From: Pseudoxanthomonas wuyuanensis | GTDB lineage: Bacteria; Pseudomonadota; Gammaproteobacteria; Xanthomonadales; Xanthomonadaceae | Length of the DNA stretch: 64,000 bases | Direction: 5' to 3' | NCBI RefSeq assembly: GCF_900215535.1 | Contig: NZ_OCND01000005.1 | Coordinates: forward strand, 117,501-181,500 | Shown here: piece by piece, positions 55,177-64,000 of the stretch | How positions within the stretch are numbered: the first letter of the stretch is position 1 | Layout of the letters: each line of letters opens with the position of its first letter | Notes under the pieces: model-generated | Told to the model about the DNA's origin: nothing | Seen by the model: only the letters and a program-made list of their open reading frames with translations | Database searches by the model: none | Made by a program: the position numbers and the translations under genes

Positions 55177-57552
55177 ATGCGTTCCTTCTTGTCCGCCTTG
55201 CCGATCCTGCTGGCGCCGCTGGTCCTGCCGACCGGCACAGCCTCCGCGCAGACATCCGCGCCGCTCACCATCGAACAGGTCATGGCCGACCCGGACTGGA
55301 TCGGGCCACCGGTCGAACGCGCCTGGTGGGCCTGGGATGGCCAACATGTGCAGTACGAACTCAAACGCGAAGGCAGCCTGATCCGCGACACCTTCGAGCA
55401 GGCCCTGAATGGCGCCGCCGCCGTCCGCGTCGGCGATCAGGAACGCAGCCGGCTGGATTCGGCCCGGCCCCGCTATGACCGCCAGCGCCAGCGCATGCTG
55501 TTCCTGCGCAATGGCGATGTGTTCCTGCGCGATCTGCGCAGCGGCGCGCTGACCCAGATCACCCGCACCGCCGATGCCGAGGCGCAGCCCGGTTTCGCCA
55601 GCGATGGCGGCGTGATCTGGCGCAACGGCAACGACTGGTACCGCTGGTCCGCCGCCGCCGGCACCGTCCAGGTCGCCAACCTGAAAGCGGACAAGGATCC
55701 GGCCGCCGATCCCAAACCCGACGCGCTGCGCGAACAGCAGCTGCGCACCCTCGCTACGCTGGCCCAGGACCGCGCCCAGCGCGAGGCCGCGCAGAAGCAG
55801 AGCGAAGCCTGGCGCAAGGCCGACCCCACCCGTGCGCCCGCGCCGCTGTATCTGGGCGATGAGGTGCAGATCGAAGGCAGTTCGCTGTCGCCGGATGGCC
55901 GCTGGCTGCTGGTGGTGACCCGCAAGAAGGGCGCCGATGCCGGCCAGGCCGGCAAGATGCCCAAGTACGTGACCGAATCCGGCTACGAGGAATTCCAGGA
56001 GGTACGTACCCGGGTCGGCCGCAATGCGCCGCTGGCGCATACGCTGTGGCTGGCCGACGTCCGCGCCGGCACTGTTCGCGAACTGAAGTTCGATGCCCTG
56101 CCCGGCATCGCCGAGGATCCGTTGGCCGCGCTGCGCAAGGCCGCCGGCAAGGATGCGCTGAAAGGCAACCGCGACGTACGCCTGGAAAACGACAGCAGCA
56201 ACAACGCCATCGCCTGGAACGACGACGGTAGCCAGGTAGCGGTGCAGATCCATGCGGTGGACAACAAGGACCGCTGGATCGCCGGCGTCGATCTGGCCAA
56301 CGCGAAACTGCTGCCGCGTCATCGCCTGACCGATGCGGCCTGGATCAACTGGGGCTTCAACGAGTTCGGCTGGCTGCCCGACAACCGCACGCTGTGGCTG
56401 CTGTCCGAGCAGTCCGGCTATGCCCATCTGTACACCCAGGAAGGCAGCGGCAAACCGCGCCAGCGCACCTCGGGCAAGTGGGAAGTCTCCGCACCGGAAC
56501 CGGCTGCCGACGGCCGCGGCTTTTTCTTCCTGTGCAATCGCGACTGGCCGGGCGATTACGAGGTCTGCCAGTTGGACCTTTCCAACGACCACACCCGCGA
56601 GGTGACCGCGCTCGACGGCGTCGAGGATTTCAGCCTGTCGCCAGACGGTGGCCGCCTGCTGGTCCGCCACTCGCGAAGCTACCTGCCGCCGCAGCTGTCG
56701 GTGGTCGGCCTGGACGGCACCGTGCGTGCGCTGACCGACACCCGCAGCGCCGCGTTCAAGGCGCGCCAGTGGATCCAGCCGGAAATCGTGCAGGTGCCGT
56801 CCAAACACGGCGCCGGCACCATCTGGGGCAAGTACTACGGCCCCCGCAACCCCGAAGCCGGCAAGCGCTACCCGGTGGTGCTGTTCGTGCACGGCGCCGG
56901 CTACCTGCAGAACGTGCACCAGCGCTATCCGGCGTACTTCCGCGAACAGATGTTCCACAACCTGCTGGTCGAACGCGGCTACATCGTGCTGGATCTGGAC
57001 TACCGCGCCAGCGAAGGCTACGGCCGCGACTGGCGCACCGCGATCTACCGGCAGATGGGTCACCCGGAACTGGAGGACTACCTGGACGGGCTGGACTGGT
57101 TGGTCGACAACCGCCAGGGCGATCGCGACCGCGTCGGCATCTACGGCGGTTCCTACGGCGGCTTCATGACCTTCATGGCGCTGTTCCGCGAGCCGGGCGT
57201 GTTCAAGGCCGGCGCCGCGCTGCGCCCGGTGGTCGACTGGACCCAGTACAACCACGAGTACACCAGCAACATCCTCAACACGCCGGAGCTGGACCCGGAA
57301 GCGTTCCGCAAATCTTCACCGATCGAGTACGCCGACGGTCTGCAGGGCCATCTGCTGATCGCCCACGGCATGATCGACGACAACGTGTTCTACAAGGATT
57401 CGGTGGTGCTGGCGCAGAAGCTGATCGAGCTGCGCAAGGACAACTGGGAGCTGGCCTCGTATCCGCTGGAACGTCATGGCTTCAGCCGCGCCGATTCCTG
57501 GCTGGACGAATACAAGCGCGTGCTGAAGATTTTCGAAACCAACCTGAAATGA
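55177..57552 (+). CDS. S9 family serine peptidase (dipeptidyl/acylaminoacyl peptidase type), exported
   Basis: A 791-residue prolyl-oligopeptidase-fold enzyme with a signal peptide (cleavage near TASAQT). An N-terminal beta-propeller region precedes a C-terminal alpha/beta hydrolase. The catalytic Ser659 is in GIYGGSYGGF, the Asp in AHGMIDDNVFYKD and the His in LERHGFSRADS; RASEGYGRDW precedes them. It is likely periplasmic and removes peptides from N-termini. The ATG at 55177 was chosen because the much longer frame upstream is antisense to the ankyrin gene. Confidence 0.9.
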   Translation: MRSFLSALPILLAPLVLPTGTASAQTSAPLTIEQVMADPDWIGPPVERAWWAWDGQHVQYELKREGSLIRDTFEQALNGAAAVRVGDQERSRLDSARPRYDRQRQRMLFLRNGDVFLRDLRSGALTQITRTADAEAQPGFASDGGVIWRNGNDWYRWSAAAGTVQVANLKADKDPAADPKPDALREQQLRTLATLAQDRAQREAAQKQSEAWRKADPTRAPAPLYLGDEVQIEGSSLSPDGRWLLVVTRKKGADAGQAGKMPKYVTESGYEEFQEVRTRVGRNAPLAHTLWLADVRAGTVRELKFDALPGIAEDPLAALRKAAGKDALKGNRDVRLENDSSNNAIAWNDDGSQVAVQIHAVDNKDRWIAGVDLANAKLLPRHRLTDAAWINWGFNEFGWLPDNRTLWLLSEQSGYAHLYTQEGSGKPRQRTSGKWEVSAPEPAADGRGFFFLCNRDWPGDYEVCQLDLSNDHTREVTALDGVEDFSLSPDGGRLLVRHSRSYLPPQLSVVGLDGTVRALTDTRSAAFKARQWIQPEIVQVPSKHGAGTIWGKYYGPRNPEAGKRYPVVLFVHGAGYLQNVHQRYPAYFREQMFHNLLVERGYIVLDLDYRASEGYGRDWRTAIYRQMGHPELEDYLDGLDWLVDNRQGDRDRVGIYGGSYGGFMTFMALFREPGVFKAGAALRPVVDWTQYNHEYTSNILNTPELDPEAFRKSSPIEYADGLQGHLLIAHGMIDDNVFYKDSVVLAQKLIELRKDNWELASYPLERHGFSRADSWLDEYKRVLKIFETNLK

Positions 57553-57568
57553 TTCTGAGAGCCGATAC

Positions 57569-58129
57569 ATGAGCGTACCCACCCCCCCCGCCCCGCCGCG
57601 GCCGTCGCAACTGGTGACGGTTGCAGCCAAGATCTCCATCGTGCTGGGCATCGCCGGCACGCTGTACGGCGTGTTCCAGGCGGCGCTGATCACGCTGGTG
57701 ATGGGACGCGGCTGGCTGCAACAGATGCTGACGCGGGCTCACGGCGAGGACATGCCGCCAGCGGCCGACTGGCTGCTTGCCAACCTGCCCACGATAGGCT
57801 GGGCGCTGGCCGCCAGCTCGGCGCTGTTCCTGGCAGTGGCCATCGGCTTGCTGAAACGGCACGAGTGGGCGCGCTGGGGTTTCATCGTCTTCATGGTGCT
57901 CGGCGCGCTGTGGAACTTCGCCGGCGTCTGGCTGACCGTGCATGTGTTCGACTGGCTGCAGACGATGCCGCTGTTCGCCGACCTGCCGGACATGCAGGCC
58001 GAACTGCTGCAGATGCGCTGGATGTCGCTGGCGACCAGCGTGGTCACCGCCACCGCGTTCGCCGCGCTGCACGGCTGGATCGTCTGGAAGCTGTGCACGC
58101 CCGCCATCCGCGCCGAGTTTGTCCGCTGA
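57569..58129 (+). CDS. Four-helix membrane protein, unknown function
   Basis: A 186-residue protein with a proline-rich N-terminus and about four hydrophobic segments (SIVLGIAGTLYGVFQAALIT, IGWALAASSALFLAVAIGLL, FIVFMVLGALWNFAGVWLTV, ATSVVTATAFAALHGWIVWK). No family is recognised. It lies 16 bases after the S9 peptidase gene and is probably in the same operon. Confidence 0.65.
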   Translation: MSVPTPPAPPRPSQLVTVAAKISIVLGIAGTLYGVFQAALITLVMGRGWLQQMLTRAHGEDMPPAADWLLANLPTIGWALAASSALFLAVAIGLLKRHEWARWGFIVFMVLGALWNFAGVWLTVHVFDWLQTMPLFADLPDMQAELLQMRWMSLATSVVTATAFAALHGWIVWKLCTPAIRAEFVR

Positions 58130-58185
58130 CGCCGGCGACTGCTCATGCGGGATCGGAGTATCGGAAAGATGCGGGGAAGTTTTTG

Positions 58186-58331
58186 ACCCGGATCGGAGCG
58201 GATAGGAACGGGCAAGGCTGCGCCAGCAAGCCAGAACCCGTTGTCCCGGCGGCTTGCGCTGCGTTGCCATAGCGACAGCAGCTGAAGTGCTCGCAAGATT
58301 CCTGTTCGTTCCTATCCGCTTTGATTCGGTT
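58186..58331. repeat. 146-base element bounded by imperfect 32-base inverted repeats
   Basis: The left arm 58186-58217 and right arm 58300-58331 are reverse complements at 24 of 32 positions, with a perfect 14-base core (AGCGGATAGGAACG). The element fills most of the 299-base gap between the membrane-protein gene and hemF and has no ORF. It has the shape of a small MITE-like or structured intergenic element. Confidence 0.55.
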
Positions 58332-58428
58332 CGAAAGCTTCTGCGCCATCGCGATGCCCGGGGCATCCGGCGCAACCGGCCGGCGGCAATCGCATCGCCG
58401 GGCGGCGTGCTGCTCTAGAATGCGCGCC

Positions 58429-59367
58429 ATGAACGACATCAGCCCCGTACGCGACTACCTGACCGATCTGCAGGATCGCATCTGCGCCGCCATCGAAACC
58501 GCCGACGGCCAGGCGCGCTTCCATGAGGATGCCTGGACGCGCGCGCCCGACGGCGCCAGCGGCAGCCCGTCGATCCGCGGCGGCGGCCGCACCCGCATCC
58601 TGCGCGAAGGCGCGGTGTTCGAGCAGGCCGGCATCGGCTTTTCCGATGTTTCCGGCAGCAAGCTGCCGCCTTCGGCCTCGGCGCACCGCCCCGAACTGGC
58701 CGGCGCGTCCTGGCGCGCGGTTGGCGTGTCGCTGGTGTTCCATCCGCGCAACCCGCACCTGCCTACCACGCACGCCAACGTGCGCCACTTCCGCGCCGAG
58801 CGCGACGGCCAGACGGTGGCATGGTGGTTCGGTGGCGGCTTCGACCTGACCCCGTTCTACCCGGCCGATGAAGATGTGCTGCACTGGCACCGTACCGCAC
58901 GCGCGCTGTGCGAGCCGTTCGGCGGACAGGCGCGCTACGACGCGCACAAGCGCTGGTGCGACGAGTACTTCTTCCTCAAGCACCGCAACGAGACCCGCGG
59001 CATCGGCGGCTTGTTCTTCGATGATCTGTGCGACGACTTCGACCGCGACTTCGCCTACCTGCGTGCGGTCGGCGACGGTTTCCTCGATGCCTACCTGCCG
59101 ATCGCCGCACGCCGCAAGGACACGCCCTATGGCCAGCGCGAACGCGATTTCCAGCTGTACCGGCGTGGTCGCTACGTCGAGTTCAACCTGGTCTACGACC
59201 GCGGCACGCTGTTCGGCCTGCAGAGCGGCGGCCGCGCCGAATCGATTCTGATGAGCCTGCCGCCGCTGGTGCGCTGGGAGTACGGCTACACCCCCGAGGA
59301 CGGCAGCGCCGAACAGCGCCTGTGCGACTACCTGCGCCCGCGCGACTGGCTGGGCGAGCTGGGCTGA
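58429..59367 (+). CDS. hemF: Oxygen-dependent coproporphyrinogen III oxidase
   Basis: Heme-pathway enzyme that converts coproporphyrinogen III to protoporphyrinogen IX using oxygen. The 312-residue protein has the family motifs [59 protein letters not shown], and the C-terminal [23 protein letters not shown] 58429 was preferred over an ATG three codons upstream because [11 protein letters not shown] fits the usual start; neither has a strong ribosome-binding site. Confidence 0.96.
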   Translation: MNDISPVRDYLTDLQDRICAAIETADGQARFHEDAWTRAPDGASGSPSIRGGGRTRILREGAVFEQAGIGFSDVSGSKLPPSASAHRPELAGASWRAVGVSLVFHPRNPHLPTTHANVRHFRAERDGQTVAWWFGGGFDLTPFYPADEDVLHWHRTARALCEPFGGQARYDAHKRWCDEYFFLKHRNETRGIGGLFFDDLCDDFDRDFAYLRAVGDGFLDAYLPIAARRKDTPYGQRERDFQLYRRGRYVEFNLVYDRGTLFGLQSGGRAESILMSLPPLVRWEYGYTPEDGSAEQRLCDYLRPRDWLGELG

Positions 59368-59381
59368 CTTCGCACGCGCGC

Positions 59382-59406
59382 TTGTAGGAGCGATGCAAGT
59401 CGCGAC
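59382..59406. repeat. Single REP-like unit after hemF
   Basis: TGTAGGAGCGATGCAAGTCG continues as CGAC, matching the REP unit at 51288 with four differences. A GC-rich hairpin (CCGGCGGCCG/CGGCCGGGCGG) follows. It lies in the 164-base gap between the convergent hemF and DUF421 genes. Confidence 0.65.
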
Positions 59407-59531
59407 CGCGCCCCGGCGGCCGTCCGGCCGGGCGGCGGCGAATGCGCCGCAGCGCGACCGGATGGCGGACATCGGCAGCGGCACCGCGCCAGGTAACTGG
59501 TCTCGACTCGCATCGGTCCGGCATGGACGGC

Positions 59532-60020
59532 CTACCCTTCGCGCGCGACCAGGGTGATGTGGCCGTTGTTCTCCAGCACCGCCAGGCGGATGTCGGCCAC
59601 GTCCAGGCAGCCGGCCCCGCGCATCGCCTTCTCGAAATCCTCGTTGCTGATCAACTCCCGACGCAGCACGTCGCGGTAGACCTGGCCGTCGCGCGCCAGC
59701 AACACCGGCGCGCCTTCTACCCAGGTCTCCACTTTCGCGCTGCGCGCCGATGCCAGGCCCACCAGCCAGTTCATCGCGATCAGCGTGGCCGCCAGCAACA
59801 TCCCGCCAGCCATCGAGGTGTCGCTGCCCAGCAGCGCGTTCTGCACTGCGTTGCCCAGCAGCACCACCAGCAACATGTCGAACGCGGTGAACTGACCCAT
59901 CGTGCGTTTGCCCGACAGCCGGATCAGCGCCAGCAGGATGAAGTACACCGCGACAGCGCGCAGCACGAACGCCCACCACGGCATGGAAAGATCGAACATT
60001 TCCGCGAATGCGTGTTGCAT
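59532..60020 (-). CDS. DUF421/YetF-like membrane protein
   Basis: A 162-residue protein with three N-terminal membrane segments, including the conserved KRTMGQFTAFDMLLVVLLGN. A C-terminal soluble YetF-type domain follows (VEGAPVLLARDGQVYRDVLR, RELISNEDFEKAMRGAGCLD, AVLENNGHITLV). Function unknown; YetF proteins have been linked to spores and lipids in Bacillus only. The sX13-like RNA gene lies upstream on the same strand. Confidence 0.85.
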   Translation of the reverse strand: MQHAFAEMFDLSMPWWAFVLRAVAVYFILLALIRLSGKRTMGQFTAFDMLLVVLLGNAVQNALLGSDTSMAGGMLLAATLIAMNWLVGLASARSAKVETWVEGAPVLLARDGQVYRDVLRRELISNEDFEKAMRGAGCLDVADIRLAVLENNGHITLVAREG

Positions 60021-60077
60021 GGCCGAGCTCCGGAAGGACTGCGCGCACGTTAGCGCATGCGATGTTCCGGAAAGCGC

Positions 60078-60117
60078 AAATAAAAAGCCCCGCGGACCAG
60101 GGGGAGGTCAGCGGGGC
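60078..60117 (-). terminator. Intrinsic terminator of the sX13-like RNA
   Basis: On the minus strand, GCCCCGCTGACC and GGTCCGCGGGGC pair around the loop TCCCCCT and are followed by TTTTTATTT. This is a strong Rho-independent terminator that no protein-coding gene immediately precedes. Confidence 0.85.
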
Positions 60118-60206
60118 CAGGGAACGGGACCTGGGGAGGGGTCGCCGTTCCGGGGAGATCGCTCCAGGGGATGGGAGAGATCCAGCGACAGACCTTGCAT
60201 CTGTCG
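60080..60206 (-). ncRNA. sX13: Probable sX13-like small RNA with C-rich loops
   Basis: Downstream of polA on the same strand, a ~125-base stretch folds into successive hairpins. First is GCGACAGA-loop-TCTGTCGC (60185-60207), then a GATC...GATC stem with a CTCCCATCCCC loop, then GGAACGG...CCGTTCC with a CCCCTCCCC loop, then the terminator with loop TCCCCCT. A TATAGC box at 60210-60215 would start the RNA near 60205. Repeated C-rich loops, length and family fit sX13, an abundant Xanthomonas virulence-regulating sRNA (recalled). The polA-proximal position also parallels Spot 42. Homology was not checked by alignment. Confidence 0.72.
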
Positions 60207-60370
60207 CGAGCTATATGACCACTTTCCACATGGATGGTTCGTGAAGATTGTCGTTAAAAAACCGTGATATTTACACTCGATTCATTTTAATAAACTACGC
60301 AGTTCACAATTTATCCTGAACCGATTTTCGGGGCGCGCGGCCAAGTCCGTGTTTGCCAAGGATTTCCCGG

Positions 60371-63163
60371 CTAATGCGCCTGATCCCAGTTGTCGCCCAC
60401 CCCGCTGTCGACCACCAGCGGAACGCTGAGTTGCGCCGCCGCCGACATCCGCGCTGTCGCCTCTTTCAGCAAAGTCGGCACGAACTCCGCATCGGTTTCG
60501 AACACCAGCTCGTCGTGCACCTGCAGGATCATCAGCGCCTGCGCGCGGTGATCGGCCAGCCACGCATCCACCGCAATCATCGCCCGCTTGATGATGTCCG
60601 CGGCGGTGCCCTGCATGGGCGCGTTGATCGCCGCGCGCTCGGCGCCGGCGCGCAGGTTCTGGTTGCGCGCGTTGATCTCGTTCAGGTACAGCCGGCGACC
60701 GAACAGCGTTTCCACGAATCCGCGTTCGCGCGCTTCCCGGCGCATCCGCTCCATGAAATCGCGCACGCCCGGATAGCGGCTGAAATACAGCGCCACGTAA
60801 TCCTGCGCCTCGCCGCGGCTGATGCCCAGGTTGCGCGCCAGGCCGAACGCGCTCATGCCATACATCAGGCCGAAGTTGATCGCCTTGGCGGCGCGGCGTT
60901 CGTTGGGGGTGACCTCTTCGATCTTGCGGCCGAACACTTCCGCCGCGGTGGCCTTGTGGATGTCGGCGCCGGACTCGAACGCGCGCACCAGGCCCGGGTC
61001 CTCGGACAGGTGCGCCATGATGCGCAGTTCGATCTGCGAGTAGTCGCAGGCGACCAGTTTGCGTCCCGGCGGGGCGACGAAGGCGCGGCGGATGCGGCGG
61101 CCATCCTCGGTGCGGATGGGAATGTTCTGCAGATTGGGATCGGTCGAGGACAGCCGGCCGGTGGCGGCGCCGGACTGGTGGTAGCTGGTATGCACGCGGC
61201 CAGTGGCCGGATTGATCATCTCCGGCAGCTTGTCGGTGTAGGTGCTGCGCAGCTTGGCCAGGCCGCGGTACTCCAGGATGATGCGCGGCAGCTCATGCTG
61301 GTCGGCGATGGCCTCCAGCGCGTCCTCGTTGGTGCTGGGCTGGCCCTTGGGCGTCTTGACCAGGGCCGGCAGCTTCAGTTCGTCGAACAGCAGCGCCTGC
61401 AACTGCTTGGGCGAATCCAGATTGAAACTGCGCCCGGCCAGTTCGGTGGCCTTCTGCTGCGCGGCCAGCATGCGCTTGGACAGATCCGCGCTCTGCCGGC
61501 GCAGTTCGTCCATGTCGATGTTGACGCCGTTGGACTCGATGCGCTGCAGCACCGGCACCAGCGGCATTTCGATGCTGCGATACACCGACTCCAGCGTCGG
61601 CGCGGCGGCAAGCCGGGGCGACAGCACGTTGTGCAGGCGCAGGGTGATGTCGGCGTCCTCGGCGGCGTAGCGGGTGGCATCGTCGATGGCCACCTGCGAA
61701 AACAGGATCTGCTTGGCGCCCTTGCCGGCGACCTGCTCGAACTTGATGGTCTGGTAGCCCAGGTAGCGCTGCGCCAGCGAATCCATGTCGTGGCGGCTGG
61801 CGGTGGAGTTGAGCACGAAGCTTTCCAGCATGGTGTCGTCGGCATAGCCCTGCACGTCGATGCCGTGGCGCGACAGCACATGCAGGTCGTACTTGCCGTG
61901 TTGGCCCAGCTTGGGCTTGGCCGGGTCCTCCAGCAGCGGCTTCAGCGCCGCCAGCGCCGCGGCGCGATCCAGCTGCGCCGGCACCCCGGGATAGTCGTGC
62001 GCCAGCGGCAGATAGGCGGCCTGGCCGGGGGCGACGCAGAAGCTCAGCCCGACCAGGTTGGCGCGCATCGGGTCCAGCGAATCGGTTTCGCTGTCGAACG
62101 CGAAGCGTCCGGCCTGCCGCAGCCGTTGCAACCAGTCATCGAGCTGGGCCTGGGTCAGGATGGTTTCGTACTCGCCGGGCGCCGACAGCGCCGCATCCGG
62201 CGCCTCATCGCCGGCGCCGGAGGACTTTACGTAACCGGCTGCGGTGCCGCGCACGCTGAGTGTATCGCTGCGCGCATCGGCGGGCGCATCGCCGGCGCCG
62301 CCGCCTTCCAGCTCCTTCAGCGCCTGGTTGAACCCGTAGCGGCGGTACAGTTCGCGCAGGGCCTCCACATGCCGCTCGCGCGGCGCCAGCGTCTCCGGGC
62401 CGCCGTCCAGCGCCACATCGGTCTTGATGGTGACCAGTTCGCGGTTCAGCGGCAGGCGCGGCAGCGCCGCGCGCAGGTTCTCGCCGATCTTGCCCTTGAT
62501 GCCGTCGGCCGCGGCGATGACGCCATCCAGCGTGCCGTATTCGCCCAGCCATTTGGCCGCGGTCTTGGGCCCGCACTTCTCCACGCCGGGCACGTTGTCG
62601 ATGGTGTCACCCATCAGCGCCAGCAGGTCGACGATCTGATCCGGGCGCACGCCGAACTTCTCCACCACCGTGGCGTCCGAATCCAGCCGGCTGCCGCTCA
62701 TGGTATTGACCAGCGCGATGGAGCCGCCGTTCGAGGCCGCGGGGCGCACCAGCTGGGCGAAGTCCTTGTCGCTGGTGGAGATGGTCACCTCCATGCCCTG
62801 CGCGGCGCCCTGCAGCGCCAGCGTGCCGATCACATCGTCGGCCTCGACCCCTTCCACCCGCAGCAACGGGAACCCCAGCGCCTGCACGATGGCGATCATC
62901 GGCTCGACCTGCGCGCGCAGTTCCTCCGGCATCGGCGGCCGGTTGGCCTTGTACTGCGGATAGAGCGCTTCGCGGAAGGTCGGGCCGCTGGCGTCGAGTA
63001 CGAACGCCATGTGATCGGGTTTTTCCTTCAACGTGGCGCGCAGCATGTTGACCACGCCGAACAGCGCCCCGGTGGGTTCGCCATCGGCGTTGGTCAGTGG
63101 CGGCAGCGCGTGAAAGGCGCGGAACAGATAGCTGGAGCCATCAATCAGGACGAGTCGGGTCAT
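60371..63163 (-). CDS. polA: DNA polymerase I
   Basis: Repair and Okazaki-fragment-processing polymerase of 930 residues. It has an N-terminal 5' nuclease (LVLIDGSSYLFRAFHALPPL, TSDKDFAQLV), a 3'-5' exonuclease with intact DxE (FAFDSETDSLDPM), and a C-terminal family A polymerase (ACDYSQIELRIMAHLSEDPG, RRAAKAINFGLMYGMSAFGL, LQVHDELVFE). All three activities look intact. The 163-base AT-rich tail downstream separates it from the sRNA gene. Confidence 0.97.
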   Translation of the reverse strand: MTRLVLIDGSSYLFRAFHALPPLTNADGEPTGALFGVVNMLRATLKEKPDHMAFVLDASGPTFREALYPQYKANRPPMPEELRAQVEPMIAIVQALGFPLLRVEGVEADDVIGTLALQGAAQGMEVTISTSDKDFAQLVRPAASNGGSIALVNTMSGSRLDSDATVVEKFGVRPDQIVDLLALMGDTIDNVPGVEKCGPKTAAKWLGEYGTLDGVIAAADGIKGKIGENLRAALPRLPLNRELVTIKTDVALDGGPETLAPRERHVEALRELYRRYGFNQALKELEGGGAGDAPADARSDTLSVRGTAAGYVKSSGAGDEAPDAALSAPGEYETILTQAQLDDWLQRLRQAGRFAFDSETDSLDPMRANLVGLSFCVAPGQAAYLPLAHDYPGVPAQLDRAAALAALKPLLEDPAKPKLGQHGKYDLHVLSRHGIDVQGYADDTMLESFVLNSTASRHDMDSLAQRYLGYQTIKFEQVAGKGAKQILFSQVAIDDATRYAAEDADITLRLHNVLSPRLAAAPTLESVYRSIEMPLVPVLQRIESNGVNIDMDELRRQSADLSKRMLAAQQKATELAGRSFNLDSPKQLQALLFDELKLPALVKTPKGQPSTNEDALEAIADQHELPRIILEYRGLAKLRSTYTDKLPEMINPATGRVHTSYHQSGAATGRLSSTDPNLQNIPIRTEDGRRIRRAFVAPPGRKLVACDYSQIELRIMAHLSEDPGLVRAFESGADIHKATAAEVFGRKIEEVTPNERRAAKAINFGLMYGMSAFGLARNLGISRGEAQDYVALYFSRYPGVRDFMERMRREARERGFVETLFGRRLYLNEINARNQNLRAGAERAAINAPMQGTAADIIKRAMIAVDAWLADHRAQALMILQVHDELVFETDAEFVPTLLKEATARMSAAAQLSVPLVVDSGVGDNWDQAH

Positions 63164-63258
63164 CCGGTGATTCTACGCGCACCGTCGCGCGGCACGTCAT
63201 GTGCGCATGGCCGCTTTCGGCGCATAATCGGGGCCTCGAATGCTGCCAGGAGCAGGCC

Positions 63259-63567
63259 ATGTTGCGCACGACTGTGGAAATCGCCCTGCTTGCCGGCCTG
63301 CTGGCGCTGGCCGGTTGCGCTTCGTTCGGCGGCGCGGACGTCGACCCCGGCGTGGACCTGGCCGATGCCCAGGTCGCGGTGCGCACCGAGAAGAACGGCG
63401 ACGTCATCGAGGAGTACCGGGTTGGCGGCCAGCTGCGGATGGTCAAGGTCACCCCGGTCCGCGGCCCGGCCTACTACCTGATCGACGAGAACGGCGACGG
63501 CCGTCTGGACAGGAGCAAGGGCAACAACGACGTCTCGCCGGTGTACTGGAAGCTCTACGGCTGGTGA
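63259..63567 (+). CDS. DUF2782 lipoprotein
   Basis: A 102-residue protein with a lipoprotein signal (LLALAGC lipobox) and a DUF2782 domain (EEYRVGGQLRMVKVTPVRGP, YYLIDENGDGRLDR). Family function is unknown. It is divergent from polA, and the same neighbour relationship is seen in pseudomonads. ATG 63259 follows a CAGGAG site. Confidence 0.85.
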   Translation: MLRTTVEIALLAGLLALAGCASFGGADVDPGVDLADAQVAVRTEKNGDVIEEYRVGGQLRMVKVTPVRGPAYYLIDENGDGRLDRSKGNNDVSPVYWKLYGW

Positions 63568-63613
63568 AGGGCCCGGGGTCCCACGCGCTGCCGGACACGG
63601 AGAAACCGGCGGA

Positions 63614-64000
63614 TCAGCGGATCACCAGCACCGGAATCCTGCTGCGCGCCAGCACCTCGCTGGTCTGGCTGCCCAGCACCAGCCGCCCCAGACCGCGCCG
63701 GCCATGCGAGGCCATCACGATCAGATCGCTGCCGCGGGCTTCGGCGGTCTCGATGATGGCATCGGCGGCGTAGCGGTCCGGTACGTGCACCACCTCGGCG
63801 GCGATGCCTGCCGCCTGGGCCTTCTCGCGTGCCGCATCCAGGACCCGCGTGGCGGCTTCCTGCTGGGCGCGTTGGTACTCCGGTAGCAGGTTGTAGGCGC
63901 CGCCCCAGCCCAGAGCGCCCTCGTAGCCGGTCACCTGCGGCTCGCTGACGGTGACCACCGCCACTTCGGCCTGCAGTTGCGACGCCAGCACCAGTCCCTG
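63614..64000 (-). CDS. Universal stress protein (cut by right edge)
   Basis: The C-terminal ~128 residues of a UspA-domain protein. The nucleotide-binding tail is visible as DLIVMASHGRRGLGRLVLGS followed by QTSEVLARSRIPVLVIR. The frame runs open through base 64000, so the true start lies outside the window. Probably a single-domain Usp of about 145 residues. Confidence 0.88.
   Translation of the reverse strand, partial: QGLVLASQLQAEVAVVTVSEPQVTGYEGALGWGGAYNLLPEYQRAQQEAATRVLDAAREKAQAAGIAAEVVHVPDRYAADAIIETAEARGSDLIVMASHGRRGLGRLVLGSQTSEVLARSRIPVLVIR

Noticed and set aside
60353..63481. Open frame of over 1,000 codons antisense to polA
   Set aside because: Shadow of polA; low-complexity His/Gln/Arg translation; no start context.

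Overview
GC-rich (about two-thirds G+C by eye), densely coded chromosomal DNA. Gene content and order point to the family Lysobacteraceae (Xanthomonadaceae), near Xanthomonas, Stenotrophomonas or Pseudoxanthomonas. The main reasons are a Rho with a long disordered N-terminus, a long membrane-anchored AlgC next to dut and coaBC, a cyclic-mononucleotide/c-di-GMP gene pair known from Xanthomonas campestris, and an sX13-like small RNA after polA. The genus cannot be settled from this window. No tRNA, rRNA, CRISPR array, intact insertion sequence or prophage was seen.

Layout. 0-7.4 kb: tyrS (cut by the left edge), an M23 endopeptidase, anmK, a small ribbon-helix-helix-like protein, the muropeptide permease ampG coupled to xthA, pyrE and a DUF4124 protein; peptidoglycan recycling is the theme. 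7.4-16.1 kb: algC, dut and coaBC against radC, then argS, a SPOR protein, a small membrane protein and a short-chain dehydrogenase with stop/start overlaps. 16.1-17.9 kb: an ECF sigma factor, a DUF6768-like membrane protein, a tiny membrane ORF and a palindrome-rich stretch. 17.9-25.5 kb: polyamine genes speA and speE around an M48 protease, then DUF6404, a P-II protein without amtB, ubiK and comM.

25.5-30.9 kb is the most interesting region. It holds a SagB-like peptide-maturation dehydrogenase, a divergent small peptide resembling nitrile-hydratase-leader-type RiPP precursors, a class III nucleotide cyclase with a TPR region, and a cNMP-binding GGDEF diguanylate cyclase in the same operon as the cyclase. 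Together they look like a peptide-modification system wired to cGMP (or cAMP) and c-di-GMP signalling. The peptide gene and the TPR half of the cyclase have visibly lower GC than their surroundings.

30.9-46.5 kb: glyoxylate bypass (aceB, aceA) with a divergent LysR regulator and a perfect palindrome between them, a CHAD protein, a periplasmic isoaspartyl peptidase, an acyltransferase, arfB, DUF2059, ung coupled to a two-REC response regulator, ftsEX, rhlB, trxA, and rho with a strong terminator. 46.5-55 kb: three tandem TonB-C-like secreted proteins, a decayed copy of the 5' end of the neighbouring kef-type antiporter gene, the intact antiporter, and a large membrane ankyrin protein coupled to YcgL. 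55-64 kb: an S9 peptidase, a membrane protein, hemF, a DUF421 protein, the sX13-like RNA, polA, a DUF2782 lipoprotein and a universal stress protein cut by the right edge. REP-like hairpins and short tandem heptamers lie in several intergenic gaps.
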